Shown in pieces: positions 1-5,165 of a stretch of DNA of 5,165 nucleotides. The translations under genes were made by a program, and so were the position numbers. The stretch spans positions 1 to 5,165 of the forward strand of contig DYOJ01000212.1 of the NCBI GenBank assembly GCA_020720705.1, written 5' to 3'. A model generated the notes under the pieces. That model searched no databases and was not told the DNA's origin. It saw nothing but the letters and a program-made list of their open reading frames with translations. The stretch is from Acetofilamentum sp. GTDB taxonomy: Bacteria > Bacteroidota > Bacteroidia > Bacteroidales > JAADGE01. Numbering within the stretch: the first letter of the stretch is position 1; each line of letters begins with the position of its first letter.

Positions 1-2
1 AT

Positions 3-40
3 AAAAAAAAATAGCCCTGCGAGTGCAAATCGCAAGGGCT
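3..40 (-). terminator. Intrinsic terminator facing left (minus strand)
   Basis: AGCCCTGCGA at 13-22 pairs with TCGC (30-33) plus AGGGCT (35-40). This gives a 10-bp stem with one bulged A at 34 and a 7-nt loop. On the minus strand the stem is followed by one A and then nine T (complement of 3-11), the classic layout of a Rho-independent terminator. On the + strand the hairpin is followed by AAAAG, so it should not stop rightward transcription. No credible minus-strand gene lies to its right in the window, so what it terminates is unexplained. It could instead serve as a DNA hairpin at an element boundary or origin. Confidence 0.6.
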
Positions 41-67
41 AAAAGTTGAATATTAATCATTTAAAAT

Positions 68-76
68 GCAAAGTTA
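68..76 (-). promoter_or_regulatory. Candidate minus-strand -7 promoter box (Bacteroidota type)
   Basis: Read on the minus strand, 76 to 68 is TAACTTTGC, an exact match to the Bacteroidota -7 consensus TAnnTTTGY. The usual -33 TTTG is not at the expected spacing; the nearest minus-strand TTTG is at 110-107, about 30 bases upstream rather than about 20. Transcription from here would start near base 60 and meet the left-facing terminator at 3-40, giving an RNA of roughly 55-60 nt. The box is short and could occur by chance in AT-rich DNA; its closeness to an otherwise orphan terminator is the only reason to list it. Confidence 0.22.
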
Positions 77-1515
77 TGAAATTTTTAGATTCGTTGGATG
101 TTTCCACAAAAATAGTTGAGTCGGCAAATAAAGAAATTACCCTCCACCCCGACAAAAAAGAGTATTCCAAATTTATTCCCGCCGTTGCCTTTTTGCGCTG
201 GTTTACCATCGTTTTGGCAGGTTTAGCAAGTTACAGCTACTTTTATCAGGGCTTATTTCCCGCTGTAAAATCGCACGAGCTCACTGTCATTATTGCCCTC
301 GTTTTGGGCATCGGGCTGGAGATTGTCGCCGCTTTCGTGCTCAAAAAAATGTTTAAATTCACATTTCGCAAGCGGTTTCAAAAAGTTGTGTTCTTTTTTC
401 TTGCAAGTGTAATTTTCTATGGTGCAAGCTTTTATACCACTACAAACGGACTTGCACAACGGCAAGCAGCCAACAAAGACAATACTGAAGGCTTAGTCGG
501 AACCAAAGAAACCGAACGCAAAGCAATTGAAACAAAATACGTCGCTCTTGTTGCCGATGTAGATTCACGCATCGAACGCATTGAGCGCAATCCTCAAGGC
601 TGGTCTGAAGGCAAGCGTACACACTTAACCGCCGGGCAATTGCGCGACGTGAGAAAGCTTGGAAATCAAAAAGATACGCTGTATTCAAATTTGGATAAAG
701 AACTTTTGACGTTGAACTCCGAATATGAAAACAAACTGAAAGCAAACCGCAGCGAAATGCACGCCGAAGCAAAGAAATATCACGGAATCATGGCATTTGT
801 AATGTTTTTCAATCTGTTGTTTACGGCAATTTTAATGTTTTTTTTAACCAATGTAAGAATGCAGGAAGCAAAAGACAGCGTTATCAACGAAGATATGAAA
901 TTTTTAACGGAACGTTCTCAACTGCGTTCGGCAGAACACGCGATGAGCGGCTACATAAACAGCATGAACCGTATTGACCAAAATATGAGCTTTGTCGAAG
1001 ATTATGAAACGTTGCATCAAAAGCAAATAGCCGCGAAACTTGAAACGTATTTCAGAGGTTTATCCAACGGAAACGAACAAGAATTAAGCCTTGAGGAACT
1101 CGACCGCCGCGTAAACAAAGAATTGTCGGAAGAGAAATATCAGCGCGAAGAACGCCGACAAAACAGCGAAAAACAGCCCGTGCCCGACCGCAAAGAAAAA
1201 AAACAGCCCGTGAAAGTCGGCGGTTTCAATACTGAAAACAGTTTTGAAAACAAAACGCACAAAAACGCGCAACTTATCAGTTATCCGAACACTTACGGCG
1301 ATGATTATTTTAAAAAACACGGTAAAATTGTTCGGGCAATTGTGAAGAATAACGTAAACGAAAATCCGCTTACAAACCAAACCGTAAACAAAATTATCAG
1401 CGATGCAAACGGCGCAGTTTACAAAAGCGCGGGCACGGTAAAAACTGTTTACAGAGCGATGCAAGCCGTCGGAATAGACAAATTCGACACAAACGGAAAT
1501 ATTGTACAGTCATAG
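76..1515 (+). CDS. Four-helix membrane protein with coiled-coil loop and possible C-terminal helix-turn-helix
   Basis: I do not recognise the family. The start is set at ATG 76 (479 aa); an in-frame TTG at 46 would add ten residues but lies against the hairpin and is less likely. Hydrophobic helices sit at about residues 36-59, 68-90, 103-121 and 237-259. The segment between helices 2 and 3 (about 90-103) is strongly basic (KKMFKFTFRKRFQK), so the positive-inside rule puts the N terminus in the cytoplasm, the charged, coiled-coil-like loop of about 115 residues (122-236) outside the inner membrane, and the tail from 260 on in the cytoplasm. The tail has another helical stretch (about 260-355), a charged linker carrying KQPV twice (366-369 and 376-379), and a final helical unit (about 416-467) laid out like a winged helix, with TVKTVYRAMQAVGI as the candidate recognition helix. 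Sensing or anchoring at the membrane is inference. No signal peptide or enzyme motif is visible. A GC-rich terminator follows. Confidence 0.85.
   Translation: MKFLDSLDVSTKIVESANKEITLHPDKKEYSKFIPAVAFLRWFTIVLAGLASYSYFYQGLFPAVKSHELTVIIALVLGIGLEIVAAFVLKKMFKFTFRKRFQKVVFFFLASVIFYGASFYTTTNGLAQRQAANKDNTEGLVGTKETERKAIETKYVALVADVDSRIERIERNPQGWSEGKRTHLTAGQLRDVRKLGNQKDTLYSNLDKELLTLNSEYENKLKANRSEMHAEAKKYHGIMAFVMFFNLLFTAILMFFLTNVRMQEAKDSVINEDMKFLTERSQLRSAEHAMSGYINSMNRIDQNMSFVEDYETLHQKQIAAKLETYFRGLSNGNEQELSLEELDRRVNKELSEEKYQREERRQNSEKQPVPDRKEKKQPVKVGGFNTENSFENKTHKNAQLISYPNTYGDDYFKKHGKIVRAIVKNNVNENPLTNQTVNKIISDANGAVYKSAGTVKTVYRAMQAVGIDKFDTNGNIVQS
1169..1212 (+). repeat. 14-nt direct repeat within the linker of the membrane protein
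   Basis: AAAAACAGCCCGTG occurs at 1169-1182 and again at 1199-1212, exactly 30 bases (ten codons) apart and in the same frame, so both copies encode KQPV. It lies in a charged, probably disordered linker between the helical region and the C-terminal domain. A small local duplication is the simplest origin. Confidence 0.6.
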
Positions 1516-1548
1516 GATAGGGCAGAAATCAGACAAACATGCAAGGTT

Positions 1549-1579
1549 TTCGGCGGGTCGCCCGCCCGCCGAATTTTTT
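1549..1579 (+). terminator. Rho-independent terminator after the membrane protein gene
   Basis: TTCGGCGGG (1549-1557) and CCCGCCGAA (1565-1573) form a perfect 9-bp stem around a 7-nt loop, followed directly by six T (1574-1579). It starts 33 bases after the stop at 1515 and ends 23 bases before the next ATG, so it should separate the first gene from the second. A competing hairpin is possible: GGCGGG (1552-1557) can also pair with CCCGCC (1561-1566) around a TCG loop, which would leave the T-tract without an adjacent stem. This GC-rich element stands out in AT-rich surroundings. Confidence 0.85.
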
Positions 1580-1602
1580 AAAACATTAAAAATTTTTTAC
1601 AC

Positions 1603-2145
1603 ATGAAAATAGTAGAAAAAATACAAGCACTTGATTGGAAAATTTCGATGCTTCAAGCCAAAGAAAAACTGACTAAATCACAGCAAAAAAAATTGGATGC
1701 TTTGATTTTGGAAAAAAGCGAAATCATTGATATTTGCGCCGAATTGTTCAAACGGAATTTCAAAAAACGCAAAACAAAACTCGAGGCAGAGTATCAGCAA
1801 AAAACCGAAACAATCCGAAAACAGTTTCGAACGCAATCCGAGTTGGAAGTGCAAACTACAAAAACAGAGCTTGAAAAACAGCACGAAACGTATTACAGAA
1901 GCGTTTTTACGGCACTCAATGAAATTCAACAAAACTTTTCAACTCACAATTTAACCAAAGCAATAGAAATCACAAAACGCATTCTTACACAGCATGATTT
2001 TCCGGAATTAATCCAACGGGCTAAAGATGCAGGTTATCTGTTTGACCATAAAAAGCAGATATTTCATGTGCCGTCCGGTGATAAAAATGTGCCTGTAGTT
2101 TCCGAATTGGTTCTTTATAATATTCCGGTTCAATTCACAATGTAA
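1603..2145 (+). CDS. Coiled-coil protein of unknown function
   Basis: This is a 180-aa soluble protein; no family is recognised. It starts at ATG 1603 after an A/T-only run with no Shine-Dalgarno sequence, as elsewhere in the window. Residues 1-110 are very rich in K, E, Q and L and look like one or two long helices forming a coiled coil, with a break near 45-55 and a basic patch (KRNFKKRKTK, 50-59) that could bind nucleic acid. Residues 115-180 look like a compact domain: helices (about 117-143), then AGYLFDHKKQIFHV and a hydrophobic C terminus ending at VQFTM. There is no membrane helix or catalytic motif. It lies between two terminator-like structures (1549-1579 and 2151-2217), so it may be a single-gene transcript, although no clear promoter fits in the short gap before it. 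A structural, scaffold or DNA-binding role is possible, but nothing seen decides it. Confidence 0.8.
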   Translation: MKIVEKIQALDWKISMLQAKEKLTKSQQKKLDALILEKSEIIDICAELFKRNFKKRKTKLEAEYQQKTETIRKQFRTQSELEVQTTKTELEKQHETYYRSVFTALNEIQQNFSTHNLTKAIEITKRILTQHDFPELIQRAKDAGYLFDHKKQIFHVPSGDKNVPVVSELVLYNIPVQFTM

Positions 2146-2150
2146 AAGGT

Positions 2151-2217
2151 GTTATTTGTGCAAAACAATGATTTTGACACAGATAGGACAAACAAAGCAC
2201 AAATAACGATTTTTTTT
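2151..2217 (+). terminator. Long-loop inverted repeat plus T8: terminator or attenuator before the operon
   Basis: GTTATTTGTGC (2151-2161) is perfectly complementary to GCACAAATAAC (2197-2207), an 11-bp stem closing a 35-nt loop; two bases later comes a run of eight T (2210-2217). Inside the loop AAAA (2162-2165) can pair with TTTT (2172-2175). A competing arm, GTGCAAAA (2158-2165) with TTTTG-A-CAC (2172-2180, one bulged A), would break the outer stem. The structure begins five bases after the stop of the coiled-coil gene and ends 18 bases before the ATG at 2236. The stem is mostly A/T and the loop long, so it may be a weak terminator for the gene before, or a switchable leader for the four-gene operon after. 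Confidence 0.5.
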
Positions 2218-2235
2218 CTTAACCGACACAGCACC

Positions 2236-2751
2236 ATGATTTGGGAAATTCAAGCGGGCGACGTTGTCATCAACTTCAAACGGCATACGGTTTACAGATA
2301 CAATTTTGAAAATGCACAACATTATCAAGATAGGTTTTCGTGCCGATATGCCACCCCGAACGAAGTTGAACGATTCAAAGAGCTTGAAAAAACGAAAACG
2401 GTTGTCAAAATTGCCGATATCAACATAAAAACCAAAGGATTAAGCCGCGAATTTTACAAAGAAAAATATCCTAAAGAAAAAAGCAATGCAAAATTTTTCG
2501 GGCGTGACGAATTTACCGTTTCGTTCGAAATGACACAAACGATGCTTTTACGCTTTGTGCGCATTGCCAAAGCAAACAAATTACCTTATGATTTCGCAAT
2601 AATTTTAGATTTTATAATGCAGCATTTTGTGAACGATGAAATTATGAGCGACAATAAAACCATGCAAAAAGAACTTAACGATACAAAAAACATAATGAAA
2701 AATTTAGTTAATGCCTACGAAAAAATGTCTGATTATGTCAAAAAAAAATGA
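2236..2751 (+). CDS. Hypothetical protein, beta-rich N terminus and helical tail, first gene of the operon
   Basis: I do not recognise this protein. I place the start at ATG 2236 (171 aa). The frame is open back to GTG 2149, but that stretch carries the inverted repeat and T-tract and reads as leader rather than protein. Residues 1-24 (IQAGDVVINF, then HTVYRYN) look like short beta strands of a small barrel or sheet. A charged region follows (about 43-90), then a probable strand at FTVSFEMT (93-100), a hydrophobic helical segment around 103-132 (MLLRFVRIAK, AIILDFIMQHF) and a charged helix to the end (about 136-171) that could be a coiled coil. The hydrophobic segment contains charged residues and is too mixed for a confident membrane helix. 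The gene ends in a nine-A run encoding KKK and overlaps the next gene. Confidence 0.75.
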   Translation: MIWEIQAGDVVINFKRHTVYRYNFENAQHYQDRFSCRYATPNEVERFKELEKTKTVVKIADINIKTKGLSREFYKEKYPKEKSNAKFFGRDEFTVSFEMTQTMLLRFVRIAKANKLPYDFAIILDFIMQHFVNDEIMSDNKTMQKELNDTKNIMKNLVNAYEKMSDYVKKK

Positions 2752-2980
2752 AATTATGCCACGCAAACGCCCTATTTATCGTAAAGATGCACAAACAGTG
2801 TATAAAATCAATCCTGATAATACCTACATTTCTGTTATGAATACAAATTTATTTTCGGTTGTAAACATTGTAAAAGCGGAATTGATGCCCACGGCATCAA
2901 TTAAAAATGTAGAATTTAAAAGCACAAAAAAAGAGTTTAAAACAGCGTATAACAACGCATTAAAAGAATTACGAAAATGA
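2735..2980 (+). CDS. Small basic hypothetical protein
   Basis: This 81-aa protein starts at ATG 2735, 17 bases inside the previous gene and in the +1 frame relative to it. A second in-frame ATG at 2756, four bases after the previous stop, would give 74 aa; the frame also opens earlier at ATG 2711. The choice between 2735 and 2756 is not decided by any ribosome-binding site. The N terminus is basic (PRKRPIYRK), followed by a probable beta-rich middle (TVYKINPDNTYISV) and a lysine-rich C-terminal helix ending in LKELRK. Net charge is clearly positive, which would suit DNA or RNA binding, but no family is recognised. Its last four bases, ATGA, overlap the start of the next gene, typical of translational coupling. 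Confidence 0.7.
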   Translation: MSKKNEIMPRKRPIYRKDAQTVYKINPDNTYISVMNTNLFSVVNIVKAELMPTASIKNVEFKSTKKEFKTAYNNALKELRK

Positions 2981-3663
2981 AAACAGAACTTATACAGCGA
3001 TTTATTGATAGCACTAATAAATATTGGGACTTACTGCCTCAAAGTTACCGCACAGATGTTGATACGTTTGTAAATGCTTTACGAAACGACTACACGCCCT
3101 CACAATTCATCAATGAAAATGTGCCGTCGTTTTGGCTTGAAAATAAAGAAATTATGGACGCATTCTATTTGTTTTTAGAACATCTGACAAAAAATTTTGG
3201 TGTAACCCTCACGCCGGAAAAGGTCAAAGCAAATGCACAGCTTGTAAATTTGAAAACAAAGGAACCCGCAAAAATTATCGAAACGTTTTACAATTCCGTA
3301 AACCGTAATTACACCCGCCCGTTTGTGATTGAAAATGAGTTTTCTGACCAAATGCTCGGAATAGGTTTGCCGACAGTTTCGGAGATAAAAACAACCTTCA
3401 AAACATACTATCCGCATCAAGATATAAACGAAAAATTCATTGCATTTTTTGAGGAGTTCAATTTGTGGGCAAAAAGCAATCCGAAACACCGTGCATTTTT
3501 TGGCGTGGCACTCGGCAAATTTGCTAAAGAACTTTCAAAAATTACCGAACAAAATTTAGGTAAAACATGGACAGCGTTAAAATACTTACGCGCAAACGAT
3601 ACAACCGTTTTACCTCTCGAATACTCTGTAATTTACACATGGACTACCAGCCTAAATTCTTGA
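2977..3663 (+). CDS. Hypothetical helical protein upstream of the VapE-type ATPase
   Basis: This is a 228-aa soluble protein with no recognised family. The start is ATG 2977, fixed by a four-base ATGA overlap with the previous stop. Composition suggests a mostly helical fold in two parts: about 1-110 (with WDLLPQSYRTDVDTFVNALR and the hydrophobic helix FYLFLEHLTKNFGV at 63-76) and about 115-205 (with HQDINEKFIAFFEEFNLWAK and FFGVALGKFAKELSK). Aromatic residues are abundant. The segment LFLEHLTKNFGV resembles LFLDKVEKKFGV at residues 58-69 of the next protein, seven of twelve identical, so the two may share a small domain. It has no P-loop, zinc ligands, HTH or membrane helix that I can see. 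Its place four bases before the ATPase gene suggests it works with that enzyme, for example as a loader or origin-recognition partner; that is inference from position only. Confidence 0.82.
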   Translation: MKTELIQRFIDSTNKYWDLLPQSYRTDVDTFVNALRNDYTPSQFINENVPSFWLENKEIMDAFYLFLEHLTKNFGVTLTPEKVKANAQLVNLKTKEPAKIIETFYNSVNRNYTRPFVIENEFSDQMLGIGLPTVSEIKTTFKTYYPHQDINEKFIAFFEEFNLWAKSNPKHRAFFGVALGKFAKELSKITEQNLGKTWTALKYLRANDTTVLPLEYSVIYTWTTSLNS

Positions 3664-3667
3664 TGTT

Positions 3668-5165
3668 ATGAATTTAGATTTTTCACTGCCGACAAATATT
3701 GATAATTGGGAAATTAAATATTTCGCAAAGTTTACAACCGATAAAGAAAACGGAGACACTTCATTTACAATCGCTTGCGGCGAATTGATTTTGTTTATTG
3801 CAAACAATGTAAAACAACTTTCCGAACATGGTTTGATGTTGTTTTTGGATAAAGTTGAGAAAAAATTCGGCGTTTCAAAAAACAATATTTTGCAGGGTGT
3901 AAGAAATTATCAAACCCGTGCGGATGAAATTATTAAACCTTCAGCCGACAGTGAAGACGAACAAGAACAAATTCGTGAAAACGGATTTGTAAAAAGTATT
4001 CAGAAAATACGCGAGCTTTACCCGACTATTGCCGTAAATGCACTCACAAAAGAACTTGTAACCTACGATAAAAAAGGTAAAATTCACACACTTTTACATC
4101 AAACTTTGTTTACAGATTTAAAGTTAAACGGTGTAAGAGTTTCAAAATCAGATATATTGGATTATCTTTATAGCCCGAAATATACAAATCACATCAACCC
4201 GATAAAAAATATTATTGACGATTTTCCGCGATGGGAGACAGGCGACTACGATTTTGTAAACGGCATGTTTGAAATGGTAAAACTCAAATACGACACCGCC
4301 GAAACGTTTGAATTTTACAAGTCTGCATTTACGAAGTGGGCAGTAAAATGTATTGATAACGCATTAAACGACAGCGCATTACCAAACAAACAAATTATCA
4401 TTTTTCAGGGTGGACAGTCAAGCCGTAAAACCTCTCTTATACGTTCTTTGATGCGTCCCTTTTATCCTTATACCAAAGAACAAATCGAAGTCAAAAACCA
4501 CGAAATCCAAACCAAAAAAGCAATCACGCAAAATATGTTTATCCTAAACGATGAATTTGATAAACTCACTGTAAATGAGCTTAAAGAGTTCAAAATTATC
4601 ATGGCTGCGGACGATGTAAAATACAAACCGCAGGGCAGTTCTTTTGAGCAAAATTTCAAACGCCGTGCAAATTTTATCAGTTCCACAAATCCGGAACGCT
4701 TTTTAACCGACGATACCGGAAACGTACGTTTTGTAATTTTACCGTTGTTACACACGTTTCAAAATCCGATACCCGCAGTTTTTTTGGATGATACCGAGTT
4801 TTTCAAAGGGTTTTGGGGGCAAATTTTCAACCTTTGGCGAGAATCGCAAAACGGCACGTTTAATGCCGAACTTTCCGTAGATGAAATGGTAATACAGGAA
4901 CGATTAAACCGCAATCATTTTACCTACAAAAGCCTCGAAAGTGCAATAATGATGCTTTACCCGCCCGCAAACTCCGGCGATGCCAAAACCATGAAATCAG
5001 CAACGGAACTACTCAACGAATTACTTCATAATCAAGCTATACCGTCAAACTTCAAACGCGGTCTGAACGAAATTACAATCGGACGGTATTTAAACCGGCT
5101 CGGATACAACCGCGCTGCCACCCACACGGACGGCACTCAGAAATACAGATACGAATTTAGAAACC
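3668..5165 (+). CDS. VapE-family (virulence-associated E) P-loop ATPase, probable replicative helicase; partial at the window's right edge
   Basis: The frame is open from ATG 3668 to the edge (499 residues visible, no stop). Residues 1-100 are unassigned. Residues 110-190 match the usual VapE lead-in, including NPIKNIIDDFP, where relatives have a yhPvrdyL-like motif. The ATPase core follows: Walker A GGQSSRKT (248-255), Walker B ILNDEFD with D295 and E296, sensor-1 FISSTN ending at N341, then FLTDDTGNVRF (345-355) carrying conserved R354. This order and spacing fit VirE/VapE ATPases, which serve as replication proteins (superfamily 3-like helicases) in phage satellites, prophages and integrative elements. 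The oddity is Walker A: R253 replaces the usual last glycine of GxxxxGK[TS], although K254 and T255 remain. The visible C terminus (TIGRYLNRLGYNRA, then QKYRYEF) resembles the small winged-helix-like end of such proteins, so the stop is probably just outside. No primase domain is present in the visible part. The gene is last in a tight operon. Confidence 0.9.
   Translation, partial: MNLDFSLPTNIDNWEIKYFAKFTTDKENGDTSFTIACGELILFIANNVKQLSEHGLMLFLDKVEKKFGVSKNNILQGVRNYQTRADEIIKPSADSEDEQEQIRENGFVKSIQKIRELYPTIAVNALTKELVTYDKKGKIHTLLHQTLFTDLKLNGVRVSKSDILDYLYSPKYTNHINPIKNIIDDFPRWETGDYDFVNGMFEMVKLKYDTAETFEFYKSAFTKWAVKCIDNALNDSALPNKQIIIFQGGQSSRKTSLIRSLMRPFYPYTKEQIEVKNHEIQTKKAITQNMFILNDEFDKLTVNELKEFKIIMAADDVKYKPQGSSFEQNFKRRANFISSTNPERFLTDDTGNVRFVILPLLHTFQNPIPAVFLDDTEFFKGFWGQIFNLWRESQNGTFNAELSVDEMVIQERLNRNHFTYKSLESAIMMLYPPANSGDAKTMKSATELLNELLHNQAIPSNFKRGLNEITIGRYLNRLGYNRAATHTDGTQKYRYEFRN

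Noticed and set aside
13..40. Hairpin as part of a tRNA gene or an integration site
   Set aside because: There is no anticodon arm, T-arm or tRNA-length cloverleaf, and no second copy of the sequence in the window to act as an att repeat.
46..75. TTG start for the membrane protein
   Set aside because: It adds ten residues from sequence next to the terminator hairpin with no ribosome-binding site; ATG 76 gives a normal N terminus.
253..772. Minus-strand open frames opposite the membrane protein (253-465 and 440-772)
   Set aside because: They lie wholly opposite a convincing gene, are rich in Cys, Arg and Phe as expected of reverse-strand shadows, and show no domain.
1084..1464. Minus-strand 126-codon frame opposite the C-terminal part of the membrane protein
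   Set aside because: It is a Phe/Val-rich shadow created by lysine- and asparagine-rich codons on the + strand; no supporting start signals or family.
1678..1954. Frames on both strands inside the coiled-coil gene
   Set aside because: They are shadows of the K/E/Q-rich gene at 1603-2145; composition (poly-Phe/Leu on the minus strand, Lys/Ser/Asn on the plus) is not protein-like.
2169..2176. TGATTTTG as a + strand -7 promoter box for the operon
   Set aside because: It departs from TAnnTTTG at one key base and the nearest upstream TTTG (2155-2158) is only about 10 bases away, far from the usual spacing.
2149..2235. GTG start (2149 or 2158) for the 171-aa gene
   Set aside because: The added 29 residues coincide with a perfect inverted repeat and T8; ATG 2236 leaves this as leader.
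3175..4755. Minus-strand frames at 3175-3489, 3652-3885 and 4468-4755
   Set aside because: They lie opposite the 228-aa gene and the VapE-type gene, whose + strand motifs are unmistakable in the second case.

Overview
The window is AT-rich and densely coded. All credible genes are on the + strand. Its style points to Bacteroidota or a mobile element resident there: no start has a recognisable Shine-Dalgarno sequence, the upstream stretches are A/T-rich, and the one recognisable protein, the last gene, matches the VapE-type helicases found in Bacteroidota elements. The host group is inferred from style, not from any marker gene. There is no rRNA, tRNA, transposase, integrase, CRISPR array or housekeeping gene. 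This looks like the replication and accessory part of a cryptic mobile element (phage satellite, degenerate prophage, integrative element or plasmid).

Layout. Bases 1-75 hold a hairpin with a T-tract on the minus strand, an intrinsic terminator facing left, and a possible minus-strand promoter box just inside the first gene. Bases 76-1515 encode a four-helix membrane protein with a large predicted extracytoplasmic coiled-coil loop and a cytoplasmic tail ending in a possible helix-turn-helix. A GC-rich terminator follows (1549-1579). Bases 1603-2145 encode a coiled-coil protein of unknown function. Right after its stop is a long inverted repeat followed by eight T (2151-2217), a terminator or attenuator. 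From 2236 to the window edge four genes are packed as one operon with overlaps or a 4-base gap: a 171-aa protein with a C-terminal helical tail, an 81-aa basic protein, a 228-aa probably helical protein, and a VapE-family P-loop ATPase that runs off the window.

The VapE-type ATPase is the only gene whose family I can name. It shows Walker A, Walker B, sensor-1 and the downstream TGN(V)RF motif in the family order, so the operon is probably a replication or DNA-processing module. The three small genes ahead of it have no recognised family and may be its accessory partners. The membrane protein and the coiled-coil protein appear to be separate transcription units. The points most worth a second look are the altered Walker A of the ATPase, the membrane protein's architecture, the structured leader before the operon, and the unexplained minus-strand terminator at the left end.
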